The translations under genes and the position numbers were made by a program. Below, piece by piece: positions 29,019 through 41,499 of a stretch of 64,000 nt of DNA. This DNA comes from Erythrophleum ivorense (taxonomy: Eukaryota; Streptophyta; Magnoliopsida; Fabales; Fabaceae). Each line of letters begins with the position of its first letter. The first letter of the stretch is position 1. The stretch covers positions 6,409,501 to 6,473,500 of the forward strand of contig JAIUCV010000076.1 in NCBI GenBank assembly GCA_026724425.1. The letters are read 5' to 3'. The notes beneath the pieces are model-generated. The model saw only the letters and a list, made by a program, of their open reading frames with translations. It had not been told where the DNA came from and made no database searches.

Positions 29019-31750
29019 TTAGAACATGTACCTTTCCCATTCTCCTAAGTAAGGTGGCGTTGATGTCTGACTTGGTTGACTTGGTTGACTAGGACCTGCA
29101 ATGTTCTGAGATTCCGCCACTTCAGTTTCTGTTGAAATGTTGCTGGTTTTTTTTTTCTTTGGCGGCCTTGCCTTAGGTGGGACACCCCCGTTAGGACATT
29201 TCAGTGTGTTATGGGCTGGAAGTCCACAACGGTAACAATACATGTCTCGGCCATGGTTGGTCACCTTTTTTCCTTTGGTTGGTGACTCGGTAATAGCCTT
29301 CATCCGTTTCTCTGGATTTTTTTTCCTTCCCTTTTGAACCTCTCTTGGTTTCCCCTCAAGTCATGATTCTCCACTCTCTGACCAAAATTTCATCCCATTG
29401 ACTGGTCCAATAGACTCCAAGTATTGGATCTGCAACTTAGAAACCAAATAGCAATCGGAGATCAAGTCTTCTATATTGTATGATCTCGGGTTGTCAAAAA
29501 CGACACGCAACACATGACGGCATGGAATCCCTGTCAAATCCCATCTTCTGCATTGACATGTCTTTGCCTTCATGTCGACTTTGTGCCCATGACCTTTCTC
29601 TATCACTTCAAACAAGTTAGGACGTCCAGGGATTGTTCTCAGCTTCTTAACCTTTTTGTCTTCAACTGCGATAACAAGACCCACTTTTTCAGTGTGTTTC
29701 CCCTTAAGCTTCTCCGCTTTCTTCCTTCTGACCACTATCCTCACCATAGCTTGTCTCCTCATGGTCTCCAAACTCTGAATCAGTGGTATTGCTCTTGCCT
29801 TTTCAAGGGTACTATTGTAGGACTCAGAAAAGTTGTTGAGTGCATCCTCACATTGTGAATGAGTCTTGAAGAAAGCAACGCTACAATTTCTCGGATTCCT
29901 ACTCATGAACGCCTCATATACACCAATATCATAGCTCTTCATTTTCTCCAAATTTTTCGCATAGTCGCCTTCATTGAAACTGTTGACCACACGCCAAAAC
30001 AATTTTTTCATCTGAGGCTTCTTTGGATGTGCCTTCTTCATATTTCCGTAGATATGTCTAGCACACATTCGGTGTTCAATCTTCGATAATTCCTCATTCA
30101 CAGCATTGAGTAATCCCTGCAATGTAAACAAACCACCATTCACGCCACATTTAGAAATCTAAACTCTAAATAATATTGTCACAAATCATAATCATTACTA
30201 ACATGGGAATACCTTCTGCCTATCCGATATAACCGTGAATCCATCACCATTTCCAAGGCCTAAGTCATTTTTCAGATGACGAATGAACCAAAGCCAGCTC
30301 TCTGTGTTCTCAACTTGAACGACTGCCCAAGCAAACGGGTATATCTGGTTGTTAGCATCTCTACCAATGGCTGCCTAGAGCTGTCCTTTAGCATCAGACT
30401 TGAGGAAACAACCATCTATTCCAAAGATTGGTCTGCAGTGATCTTTCCATGTGTCACGCAATCCAGAAAAACACATATAGAAACTGTCGAAAACTTCAGT
30501 TCCCATAGCGTTAACCTCTGTCCTAACTTCAACTGTCGAGTGAGGGTTTCTCCTACAAACATAACATCAAAAGTTACGCAGAGATACAATAGAGAAAGGC
30601 GAAAACTAAACAAAAATGTAAACACTTAATCCTTACGCTTTAAGTTCATCTCTGTAGTCTTTCATCCTTGCATATTGTTCATTGAATTCTTTTTCTATCA
30701 TCTCCAATGCTTTCTTCTTTTCTTTCCTGCATTGATCATGTGAAGGAGCCACATTGTAAAGCTCGTGAATTTTGTCCTGCATATAGACTGGCTTCAGTAG
30801 AGGATCGTTTCTCAGCTCATGGATGAACATGTCACAAATCACTTTCTGTGATAGCATCTTGCATCGACCGTTCGGGTGACATGTATGCTCCTCTTGAAAC
30901 GTCTTAATCATCCAATGAGAAATAGATTTCTCGTAAGAGCAGTAGACTCTCCATTTGCACTTCTCGATACCACACACAGCAGTGCACTTCAAAGATCCAC
31001 ATCTACTAAACCGTATATTAAAGCCTCCTCTCAGAGCATACTCAAGAACAGCCTCTCTAAATTCTTTAACGCTCTCAAAGACTTGACTAATCTTGATTTC
31101 TCCACTTCCTTTTCTCCACCTATCATAACCACAGCTCTGGAATTCTGCTCCTTCACCGTCTGATACAGGAGGAGTTCGTAGGTAGTCATCATTCTCCTCC
31201 TCATCAACAAAATCAGCAACCACTTCGTTAACCCGAACCTCTTCTGCGCACAACTCATGTGCATTATCTCTCTCTGCAGCCTCATTTCCAGCCTCTCTCT
31301 CTGCATCATTTGCATCGTCTCTTTCTTCGTCATTCGCAGCCTCTCTCTCTGCATCATTTGCAGCCTCTCTTCCTTCCTCATTATCTTCCCAATCTTCATC
31401 ACGTTCCATATAGACTTCTACCATAGTAGTCCACTTAGCTGCTTCACACATCCTTTCAAAACTATCAATACCCTCGCACAAAATCTTTAGCTCACTCGTT
31501 CCTTCATATGGCAATTTGTACCACACTCTTTGCTTGTACCAACTCTCCGGTAAACCGTTGAACAATTATCTCGCCGGTGCGATATGCTCTTGAACGGAGC
31601 CACCAACGTAAGCAACGATGCCATTTTCTTTCCTCTCAAACTTCCCACCATAGTATATGATGAATGTGGCATCGCTGGCATCGCTTTCACTACAACAACG
31701 ATTAAACAATTCGAAACCATTAAAAAATTCCCACCACCGATTAAACAATT
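29019..31750 (-). pseudogene. MURA-type transposase (MULE-3)
   Basis: Order on the minus strand: a PB1-like start (TFIIYYGGKFERKENGI, about 31690); an in-frame TAA at 31566-31568; an acidic Glu/Ala/Asn-repeat linker; the MuDR DNA-binding region (YALRGGFNIRFSRCGSLKC, CKWRVYC, HTCHPNGRCK); the MULE core with first Asp in FGIDGCFLKSDAKG and second in FTVISDRQK; a CARHIYGNMKK block; a SWIM zinc finger (CQCRRWDLTGIPCRHVL); and a final CCHC knuckle (CYRCGLPAHNTLKC). A TAG at 30375-30377 replaces a Leu codon of the core. The gene keeps every domain but has at least two stops, so transposase activity is lost. Confidence 0.9.
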
Positions 31751-31869
31751 CGCATCCTTATTAAAAAAATCGAAAAAGTTCAACAAATTTTTACTCTTAC
31801 CTCATTTTCAACGAGGAATCGAATCCACTCTCACAAATAAACACAACGCAAAGGCCTAAATGCCTTCGA

Positions 31870-32414
31870 TTAGTAGATGAATCCAAGAAATCCCCTCACG
31901 AACTACAAGAAATCTCGGAATTGTCGAGATCCGAAAACCTTTCCTTTGTTTTTCCCCAAATCGATTTAGGGATTTAGGTCGTCGTAAAGGAGAGGGAAAG
32001 AATATGCTCGAGTTTAAAGAAGGAAAACAAAACGACGTCGTTTCGTGTTTTGGAATAAAACGACGTCGTTTCGTGTTTTGCAATTATCGGTTCGATTTTG
32101 GTAAACCGGGTTCAAACCGGAAATCAGAATCAAAACCGGCAATTCGATATCCGTTATCGAAAACACGAAACGACGTCGTTTTGACATTATTCCAACGGGT
32201 CGGATGAGCTGGCAGCTGAGTCACCTCCGTCTAACGGGGTTCGAAGGTTGACTGACGGGGTTCTGGTCAAGGCTGGATTTTGCCAGATGTGGAAAAAGTT
32301 TGGGTGGGCAAAGTCGGGTTTTGTATAGTTTGGGTATCATTTCGCACACCTAAATTGTTTGGGTATCGATTCGCACCTCTGGCCTGAGTTCAGGGCCCAA
32401 TCGGCCGATTTCCC
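31870..32414 (-). repeat. MULE-3 right TIR
   Basis: Inverted match to 27471-27970. It carries an extra tandem copy of the AAACGACGTCGTTTCGTGTT segment relative to the left TIR, so three palindromes in all (about 32034, 32059 and 32168). Confidence 0.9.
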
Positions 32415-32559
32415 TCTCTTATCCTGTGATTGGATTTGAGCAATATCACACTGCGGGAACTCCTCCTCTTAAGGGCAAAAGTTACGATGTCGGGAAACTA
32501 TCAAAGTCTTAAAATTCATTTACTACTAGTTAATTTAAAATCTTTCGTCGCAATGATAT

Positions 32560-32765
32560 TGCTAGGTACGATGGACGGAAAATTTTCCTTCGCAAACTTG
32601 CAATGGAAAATTTTCCTTCGCAAACTTGCAATGGAAAAATTTCCATCGCAATATCGTAATATTGCGAGGGAATATTTTTCATTGCAATATTGCAACAAAC
32701 TATTTTTCCTCGCAATATTACGATGGCTTTTTGCAAGGATGGCTCATTCCTTCGCAAATACTCGA
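32560..32765. repeat. CACTA-2 3' subterminal array
   Basis: Repeats of CCTTCGCAAACTTGCAATGG and inverted TCGCAATATTGCGAGGG words. The motif is related to, but more diverged than, that of the 5' end. Confidence 0.75.
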
Positions 32766-32926
32766 TTTTTGTGATTTTTTTTAAATAATATTATTTTTAG
32801 ATGAATTTTAGAAAATTATATAAAATAAATTAAAATTTAAATAAAATTTAAATTCAAATATAACACAAAACGCGAGAAAAAAAATTTAAACGTAACATAA
32901 AAAAAGTGTTCAAACATAAACCTAAA

Positions 32927-34491
32927 ATTCTTGAGAGAGTCCATCGCCGGCTGATGTATCTGCTCCGCTGGTTCCGGCCTGGTCCGGCTGCTGGTTTGGA
33001 AAGTGGCGCTTCATAATCTCCAAGAGTTTCAGATCCTGAGAGTCCAAATAGCCAAACAGCTCTTCGTAGCATGCTACTTTGCTCCAGTCAATTCCTCTTT
33101 TATCTCAGCAACCTCGTGGGGATTCTGAAATCGATTAGGGATTGGAGAGAACCAATCCCACTAATTTTCCCCTTTTTACGGGGAGCAGTCTGGAAAAAAA
33201 AAACTCAAGTTAACAAACTTATAATATATATATGAATTAACATAATTTGAAATAAAAATATGAAAAATAATTACTTGCACAAAAACCTTGTTCCTCATGG
33301 CCGGAGATAGTTATACCAGAACCATAAGCCATGCTCTCGGGATCATCATTCTGAGTCAAGTCTTGTAGTTTCGAATTGACGTTATTGTAAAGCTCCTCAG
33401 AATCCTCATCCATGAAAGTGCTATCCGGGTTCTGTTTTGTGTACTCGAGAACCGCCAACAAATCCGTCTCTGTTTCCCCCTTTTCCTTTACCTTCAAAAT
33501 AATAACATGATTTGATAAGAATGATAATAAATAAATGACATAAAAAAATAATTAGGAAATAAGAAAACTTACAAGTATGGGGCCTCGGGCTCTCAATGAA
33601 GTTCGGCCGGATTGTAGAGTTCTTACTCTTCAATCGAGCTGCCATACTGTTGCAGCTCCTGTTCTGGTGATCAGGATCCCGCCAAAATGCAACCAGGCCA
33701 TTCGAAATAGTCCTGTCAAATCATGAAGGCATGCTCTTGTCTCCCTTATCCATCCAACTCTTCTTCCCACCGTGATACCATATCACGCATCCGCTTCCTG
33801 ACTTTTTCTCTGAACTCCTGGCGAACCCTCTGGTAATGCTAGTGTCCCAGTGATTCATACGCTTCAACAAAAAATAAAAATATAATAATATAATATTATA
33901 TTAAAAGCAATGAATATGATTTTTGAAAATTAAAATAAACTCGTAATAAAACTTACAGCAAACGTTATGAACAACAGTCGATGACGTACTCCGGTACTTG
34001 TTTCCACCGGGCATGAGGTTCTTTGAAATCCTTTTCAAAGATTTCCGTGACTGTGGAAGCAACAGATGAATCATCAGTGAACCTGAAAGGAAATACATTA
34101 TAATTTAGATTTATAAAATATAAAATTTAAAGTAAAACCAACACTTTTTAAATTTAAAAAATATATACCAGAAAATGTTCACAGGACGGTCCAGATCAAG
34201 ATGAGGGAGGAGATGATGACCAGGCTCATCTAAAATGTCCCTAATCGACGCAAAAAATGCGGCTGTAGTAGCCTCAAGCGTGGCCGGAACATGTGGAGGT
34301 GACTGCTGAGTGGGTGGAGATGGAGACCGTGCCCGCTGCCCTATAGAACCATGGGAGCTAGAAGTGAACCCAGGAGTCGGGGGAACAGCACGCGATGCTG
34401 AATCATCACGAGAAGTGAAACCACCACCACGTCCACGAGAACCGCCTCCTCCGAGACTCATATAGTCCATGTAATTGTTTTGTTCACCCAT
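32927..34491 (-). pseudogene. TNPA-like Ptta/En/Spm protein (CACTA-2)
   Basis: The ATG at 34491 again lies directly behind an acceptor (aatggcag). Exon 1 (to about 34168) is Gly/Ser/Pro-rich with ASIRDILDEPGHHLLPHLDL. Further exons carry TDDSSVASTVTEIFKKDFKE (about 34080), AARLKSKNSTIRPNFIESPR (about 33640), YTKQNPDSTFMDEDSEELYN (about 33440) and a C-terminal YEELFGYLDSQDLKLLEIMK (about 33040), ending TAG near 32927. The product would bind subterminal repeats. Several exon joins are not clean and part of the middle is degenerate, so I call it a pseudogene. Confidence 0.7.
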
Positions 34492-34499
34492 CTGCCATT

Positions 34500-34860
34500 A
34501 ATTAAAAATATTATTAAAAATAATAATATAGAACTTATAGTATGAAAAATTCAGTAAAAAAATTATTCTAGTAATCATCAAATATATAAACATTAAGCAA
34601 ATTTATGTAACAATAACCTAACAATTATGAAAAATATATAACAAAAATTACAAAATATTTTAAAAAGGAAATGTAATAACCTAAAAAACTTAAAAACTCA
34701 AGATCTAGTCCTAAAATTAATTTCTTAAATTTCAGATTTAATTAACAAATTCGTTCATCTAATCTACCAATTTAATCCAATATTACATATCAAATTCATT
34801 AAACAAATCTAACATCCTAGATCTAAAATTCCGTAATTTAAAACTAATCCGATAACCTAA
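34500..34860 (-). other. AT-rich 5'-UTR intron of CACTA-2 TNPA-like gene
   Basis: No coding signal. Same position and composition as 866-1319 in CACTA-1. Confidence 0.45.
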
Positions 34861-34879
34861 CAAAATAAAATCTGCCAAG

Positions 34880-35111
34880 GGAAGAAGACACTTTCCTTAA
34901 AGGCCGTGGTGGCAGAGGAGGGACCGCCGGAGTCGGCGGCGTGGCGGACCGGATCCGCGGGGAGGAGGCACCGGCGGAGAAGCGGAGAGTAAGAGAGGAG
35001 GCGCGGCGGAGAGGAATAGAGGCGGCGCGGCGAAGAAGAAGAGTGGCGGCACAAAGAGGAGGAGAAGAAGAGCAGCGTCGCGGGGAAGAAGAAGAGCGGC
35101 GACGCGGAGAG
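34880..35111 (-). promoter_or_regulatory. GC-rich CT-repeat leader of CACTA-2, cut by gypsy
   Basis: GGCGGAGAGGAATAGAGGCG-like units correspond to 1320-1830 of CACTA-1. The last five bases (GAGAG, 35107-35111) are the gypsy target duplication; the leader resumes at 50909. Confidence 0.55.
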
Positions 35112-35923
35112 TGATGTGATCCCGGATTGGATCGGCCTTGAGGCTAAGTGATAGAATGATTCGGAATGCAAGGAACCGATGACGAACGAACGATGGATCG
35201 ATTGGTTTATACTAAGGATCCCGCGGAAAGAATCCTTAACACCACCTCTCAACAGATTGATATTATGCACAACCGGTGAAGAGGACTCTCATCGACGTGT
35301 TGATATTACACACAACAAGTGAAGAAGGAAATCTCGGATATAACACACCGAGAAAGATTGATCAAGCATAAAAGGGTTTCAATAGATAAAATGTTTGATA
35401 AACTGAAAAGAAAAGTTGTAGCAAGTAATAAAAGGGAAAGAGTTACGGCGGAACAGGCTCCTCCCAACTCGTAAACATAAAACAATAAATGAACAAAGAC
35501 TCAACAATCGCCCCTTTGACTTCCCTCGCGCGGCTAGATTCAAAAGTATGGGCTGGACCGAACAAACAAGAAACAAGAGGTGATTTGAAGTGTGGCTTGG
35601 CCTCATTAAAAACCTTGTCAAGAAAACCCAATGTGACAAAACTTGACAAGGGAAAAAGAGTACACAAGACACACTTGCCTCTTTATCCATGTTGTTGGGT
35701 CGTTAAGCAAACCAACGTGGTGGGCTTAACATCATGCTGACTCATACGGCTAAGGACTTTCCCAACCTCTTGGTTCAGTGCCTTAGTTTGTGAACGAGTG
35801 ACCGGGCCAGTTGGTATGGCAAATGCTTTCTCAGGTTCAAGCTGCTCCGCAGCTACAAGCTTTCCCGGCTCTCCCTGTCTCCCTTGGTCCATGTCCGGGC
35901 TAACCTCATCCATGATCGCATCA
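35112..35923 (-). repeat. 3' LTR of gypsy
   Basis: 812 bp. By eye about 14 base differences from the 5' LTR at 50097-50908, roughly 1.7%, and the same length. It also encodes the last part of the integrase frame. Confidence 0.95.
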
Positions 35924-36767
35924 TCTCCTCCCTCTTGAAAAGGATTTGTCCTCAAATCTGGATCATCTGCAAGAAGAGGAGATAAATCAGCAACATTAAA
36001 ACTTGGACTAATGTCGTACTTACCTTGGAGATCAACTCGGTAGGAGTTATTATTGATGCGCTTGGTGATCGTGAAAGGACCATCGACTCTCGGCTGTAAT
36101 TTGGATTTGCGTTCGGCTGGGAACCTTTCTTTGCGTAGATGGATCCAAACTTTGTCCCCAGCTTCAAATATTATCTCACGCCGTCCTTTGTTGGCTTTCG
36201 TAACATATTGCCTCGTTTTGTCCTTAATGTTTTTCTTTGCCTGCTCATGTATCTTCCTCACCGTTTCTGCTCTTTGTTTTCCATCAGTACTCAATCTCTC
36301 ACTTAAATGAAGAGGCATTAAATCCAAAGGAGACAAAGGTTTAAAACCATAAACGATTTCAAAGGGTGAGAACTTAGTTGCCGAGTGCACATAATGGTTA
36401 TATGCAAATTCTATATGTGGCAAACAATCATCCCAGTTTTTGAGGTTCTTTTTAAGCAAGGTTCTCAATAATGCTCCTAATGTTCGGTTAACAACTTCAG
36501 TTTGTCCGTCAGTTTTTGGATGGAAAGTAGTAGAGAATAAGAGCTTAGTTCCTAATTTCGACCACAAAGTTTTCCAAAAATAACTAAGGAACTTAGTATC
36601 ACGATCAGAAACAATGGTGCGCGGCATGCCATGCAATCTAACAATATCCTTGAAGAACAAAGCAGCAACATGGGATGCATCATCTGTTTTATTACATGCA
36701 ACAAAATGAGCCATTTTTGAAAACCGATCAACAACCACAAAAATGGAATCTCTTCCGTGTCTAGTCC
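35683..36767 (-). pseudogene. Gypsy integrase core and C-terminus (downstream of CACTA-3)
   Basis: The frame resumes at the CACTA-3 edge with the integrase core ([44 protein letters not shown]), then the GPY/F module ([26 protein letters not shown]) and a tail with [12 protein letters not shown] and [11 protein letters not shown]. It ends at 35683, about 240 bp inside the 3' LTR. This segment has no stop; only the CACTA-3 insertion and lesions further upstream disable the polyprotein. Confidence 0.92.
35924..35940 (-). promoter_or_regulatory. Polypurine tract of gypsy
   Basis: AAGAGGGAGGAGA on the minus strand directly precedes the 3' LTR, the expected plus-strand primer site. Confidence 0.75.
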
Positions 36768-36770
36768 TAG

Positions 36771-37340
36771 CACTACAACAAAACAGACAATTTCCATCGA
36801 CATGTTGCGTCGACCCAAAAAAGAGTCGTTAAAAACCTCTAATTTGCAACTAATTTACGACGAAAATTAATTTCGTCTTATAATCGTCGTAAACTGCGAC
36901 CAAAAACAGTCGTCGTAAAATCGTCGTAAAATGCGAGGATTTTACGACGAATTGACCACTGTCGTCGTATAATCGTCGTAATTTGGGGACGAAAATAACT
37001 CGTTGTAAAATCGTCGTCCATTTACAACGGTTTTACGACGAATTAAACACTTTGACTTTCATCGACGTTAAATCGTGGTAAAGTTACGACGATTTCACAA
37101 CGAATACAATATGTAGGTAATGAACATCGAATTTACAACGATTTAAAGTGTAAATTTTTTTTCGAAGGGAAATCGTTGCAAACTTGCGACGTTTTTACAT
37201 CAACCGAATTAGGTGAACACATGGTTTAAAACGATACTTACCGGTTTTTTAACATCAGTTAAAGTCGATGGTAAGTGGTTGTAAAAGAAATTCCGTCGAA
37301 ATTGGTTGGAAATTGGTTGGAATGGTCGTTGCAAATTCGT
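36771..37340. repeat. CACTA-3 5' subterminal array
   Basis: Many TCGTCGTAAA/TTTACGACGA words in both orientations between the terminus and the TATA box. Confidence 0.85.
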
Positions 37341-37360
37341 TGTTAATGTCCAAAAGTTTT

Positions 37361-37370
37361 CTATATATAC
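37361..37370 (+). promoter_or_regulatory. TATA box of CACTA-3 transposase
   Basis: CTATATATAC lies about 90 bp before the ATG at 37459, at the same distance as in CACTA-1. Confidence 0.6.
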
Positions 37371-37458
37371 CGTGACCTCCAATAACCATCATTTCACTCT
37401 CAACTACTTAAACTTCTATCTCTCTAAAAAAACAGAAAAAACAACTACTTCAAAAAAT

Positions 37459-40231
37459 ATGTCAATTTATCAGCTACGAGAATGGATGTACAATCGTCAA
37501 GATTCCGACGGGTTGCTGAGGAAAGAGTTCAGAGATGGGCTTGAGGGATTCATGTACCAGGCCAGCACATTGCAAATTACGATCGAAAGCGGTAATAAGT
37601 ACATGTATTGTCCTTGTCCAAAATGCAAGAATAGGAAATTTGTGCTTATCTCAAAAGTGTGGTCGCATCTGTTGAATAGAGGATTTATGCAGAATTATTA
37701 TATTTGGTATTGTCATGGGGAAGGTCATGGGGAAAATGCAGCTAGTAGTAGCAGTAGTAATTATATTAATGAAGGAATGCGTTTTGACGAAAATGTGGAT
37801 CCCGTACTTGAACATCCTCCTGTTAATTACGGTAGAAGTGAAGTTCATAGAATGCATGAAATGGTAACATATGCATTTCCGGAAACCGCAAGTACATATG
37901 GAGATCCTCATAATGTAGCGTATGAGGAACCCAATTCAGATGCAAGAAAGTTTTTTGATATTTTAGCAGCAGCAGATCAGCCTTTGTACGATGGATGTAG
38001 AAAAGGGCACACAAAATTGTCAGTTGCAGCAAGGATGATGACTCTTAAAACTGATGGTAATATAAGTCAGTTTATCATGGATGGTTGGGCTGATCTAATT
38101 AAGGATATCTTACCAGATGACAATGTAGCTGCTGATTCGTATTACGAGATACAAAAGTTGGTGTTTAGCCTTGGGTTGCCTTCTCAGATGATAGATGTTT
38201 GTGTTGATAATTGCATGATATACTGGAAAGATGATGATAAGTTGCAGGAGTGTCGATTTTGTCAGAAGCCACGATACAAGCCACAAGGTAGTGGTCGAAA
38301 CAAGGTACCGTACCAACGGATGTGGTACCTACCAATAAAAGATAGATTGCGAAGACTGTATCAGTCTGAGAGGACGGCAGGATTGATGAGATGGCATGCC
38401 GATCATTTGCAAACAGAAGGAGAGATTAGGCATCCATCTGACGCTAAAGCGTGGAAACACTTTCAGGCGGTTCATCCAGATTTCGCTAGCGAGAAAAGAA
38501 ATGTCTACTTGGGTCTTTGCACGGACGGATTTAGTCCTTTCGGCATGTCTGGTAGGCAATACTCTCTATGGCCAATAATACTAACGCCGTACAATCTTCC
38601 TCCTGATATGTGCATGCAGAGAGAATTTCTATTTATGAGTATCTTGATCCCTGGCCCGAAGCATCCCCGGCGTTCCCTTGACGTTTTTTTGCAGCTTTTG
38701 ATAGAGGAATTGAAAGAGTTGTGGTATACCGGAGCTCGGACGTATGATATTTCGTGCAAGAGGAACTTTACGATGCGGGCAGTGCTTATGTGGACAATAA
38801 GCGACTTTCTTGCATACGGAATGCTTTCTGGGTGGCTTACGCATGGGCGGTTATCTTGTCCGTACGGCCTCGATCGAACAGATGCATTTCAGCTTAAACA
38901 CGGGAGAAAGACAAGCTGGTTTGACTGTCACCGCCGATTCTTACCGTTGAATCATAGATACCGGAGAAACAAGAAACTGTTTAGGAAGAGCAAAGCTGTT
39001 CGTGCTCCTCCACCGGTGATTTTATCTGGAGAGTCTATAGAAGCGCAAATTGATCATTATGGCGCAGAGAGTACAGTTAAACGTGGTGGGAACTGGCACA
39101 CCCCGGGGAATATGCCTGACGGATACGGGGAACAGCACAATTGGCATAAGAAGAGTATTTTTTGGGACCTTCCATACTGGAGCTCTCATCTTCTCAGACA
39201 CAACCTCGATGTTATGCACATTGAAAAGAATTTCTTCGATAATATCATGCATACGGTGTTGAACGTAAAAGGCAGAACGAAAGACAGTGTAAAGTCAAGA
39301 TTGGACTTGCCTGAAATTTGTTCACGGAGTGAATTGCATATTTCTAACCAGGGGGAAGTACCAGTTGCTATATTTCAGTTAGGGGCTGCGGAAAAGTTGT
39401 CCTTGTTCAAATGGGCAATGTCCAACGTGAAGTTCCCCGACGGGTATGTTTCTAATCTATCTAAATGTGTTGAAGGACGAAAGTTTTCTGGGATGAAAAG
39501 CCACGACTGTCATGTGTTTATGGAACGGTTATTTCCGTTTGTATTTGCGGAACTTCTACACCCATAAGTACATGCGGCAATTGCAGGTATATTTTAGAAA
39601 CAATATATTATATATATGCATGCATTTATTAAATAATCTATATATGAAATAACAAAATCTCTTATGTTATATACAGCGATTGGAGCGTTCTTCCGAGATC
39701 TTTGTACCCGTACTCTTACCGTAGATGTTATTGGTAAACTCCAGCAAAATATTCCTATGTATTTGTGTAATTTGGAGCAGATATTTCCACCAGCCTTTTT
39801 TGATGTTATGGAACATCTAGCTGTACATCTTCCTTACGAAGCAGAGCTTGGTGGGCCAGTTCATTATCGGTGGATGTACCCGTTTGAGCGATTTATGGGG
39901 TACCTAAAAGGAAAAGCCAAAAATCTTGCAAGGGTTGAAGGATCGATATTCGTTTCTGGAAGTTTGTCTCAAGAAACTTCTCATTTCACTGACATCTATT
40001 TTCCATCAAAAGTGCGCACACGTAAAAGGGCTACAAAACGATATGACGATGGTGGTGTTGGTCGTTCATATCCAGTGGAAGGTGTACCAGATATATTCAC
40101 GTCAGTCGGCCGATTAGGTGGATGTATTAAAGAAGTATGGTGGGCAAACGAGAACGATCGTCATAGTGCACATACGTATGTCTTACTCAATTGCGAGGAA
40201 GTTACTCCGTTTGAGACGTAAGTCATTTATG

Positions 40232-40265
<34 letters not shown>

Positions 40266-41228
40266 ATTATGCAGGTTGTATTTGATTTAACAAATATATT
40301 CTATACATTAATTCCTTGAATTTTGCAGGGAATTTTGTAGACAGGTCCGGGAGTGTATCGACGGGGTTACAGATACGGAACTCAACAAACGGAAAGATCA
40401 GCACTTTGCGGAGTGGATTAAATCATCGGTTAGTTTGAATTACTTACCTCAATTACGTTTGTATAATTAATATGACCCTATTACATATAGTAATTGAGTT
40501 TGTCAACGATTTGTTTATTAATATATATAGGTTAATCCTGGTGACGAAGCATATCCCAGTGGTTTCACGAGTTAATCAAAGGGCCAACATGGAGGATCAC
40601 TTCTGCTCCTATGTATTGTACACGCGGATACGTGTTCCATACGTTCAACTATGGAAACGAAAGGGCTACTGCGAATTACGGTGTTTGTGTTAGGGGTGAT
40701 GTTGATTTCTATGGCGTGTTGCAAGATATTATTGAAGTGCAATACCCCGGATTGCTTGGTTTAAGATGTGTTCTCTTCAAATGTGATTGGTTTGACCCAA
40801 CACTCGGCAGAGGCGTTCGAGAGAACACATATGGAGTTGACGTAAACCAATCTCGGCGTTACAACAAATTCGAGCCGTTTATCTTGGCGTCGCAAGCTGA
40901 ACAAGTAACATTCGTACCATATCCGCGTGTTCGAACATCAGGAATTACTTGGTTATCTGTTGTTAAGGTATCTCCTAGGGGCACAATCGTTGGAGATCAT
41001 GATGAAATTCCGCCAATGCAGCAAGATCATTGTTCGGTTATACCAGATCCGGCGGAGAACACAACAGGGTCTATCTTCTTAATAGATCCTCAAAACCCAC
41101 AAAGTGTAAATGTGGCTGACGATACCAGTGATGATGATGAAGAGGAGAGTGTTCCGGATGAATTCTCCGAAAGCGATGAACCGGATGATGATGAGTTCAG
41201 CGACCGAAATGACTCGGACGAGTATTGA
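37459..41228 (+). pseudogene. TNP2-type CACTA transposase (CACTA-3)
   Basis: Four exons: 37459-39586, 39677-40217, 40329-40428 and 40531-41228, all GT/AG. Their sum is one base short of a multiple of three, in line with a single-base loss near 40562. Domains: Transpos_assoc N-terminus (MSIYQLREWMYNRQDS; CPCPKCKNRKF), TNP2 domain (GLCTDGFSPFGMSGRQYSLW, HNLDVMHIEKNFFDN), DUF4218 (FFDVMEHLAVHLPYEAELGG) and DUF4216 (MYCTRGYVFHTFNYGNERAT), with an acidic tail. A TAA at 39565-39567, just before the first intron, is the second lesion. The protein would be about 1155 residues. Only two lesions suggest recent inactivation. Confidence 0.92.
40230..40262. repeat. (TA)n microsatellite in transposase intron
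   Basis: TA tract in intron 2 of the CACTA-3 transposase; the CACTA-1 copy also has a TA tract in the corresponding intron (3797-3838). Confidence 0.9.
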
Positions 41229-41499
41229 CAGAAGATATATTGTATTCTGAGATATTGTACCATATTGTATCATATTTGATATTTATGTTAATTTTCACCT
41301 TATGTTATGAACTTCCCGTTTTGTTACTAATGATGAATAATTAAGTACTAAATATCATTTCCCGTTTTAGACATATATAACTCTATTTATTACTTGTAAC
41401 TATGTTACGTTGTGATGGACAAAAACTATCGGAAAACAAATTTCCGTAACTTATTCAACATACCCACTAAGATGTAAACTAGATGTAATTCATGACGAT

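Larger units (their letters stand above)
27471..32414. mobile_element. MULE-3 with about 500-bp TIRs, TSD TCTCTTATCC
   Basis: Long terminal inverted repeats (27471 to about 27970, and about 31870 to 32414) match for most of their length. Outermost bases are GGCAAAACGGCC and, on the other strand, GGGAAATCGGCC. A perfect 10-bp duplication TCTCTTATCC flanks the element (27461-27470 and 32415-32424). Inside, a GRF zinc-finger gene (plus) and a MURA transposase gene (minus) are transcribed inward from opposite TIRs, so they converge. Both carry stop codons. Confidence 0.95.

Noticed and set aside
35683..35740. Frame shared by LTR copies (50428-50898) as an independent gene
   Set aside because: It is the LTR-encoded end of integrase, present twice only because the LTR is duplicated.
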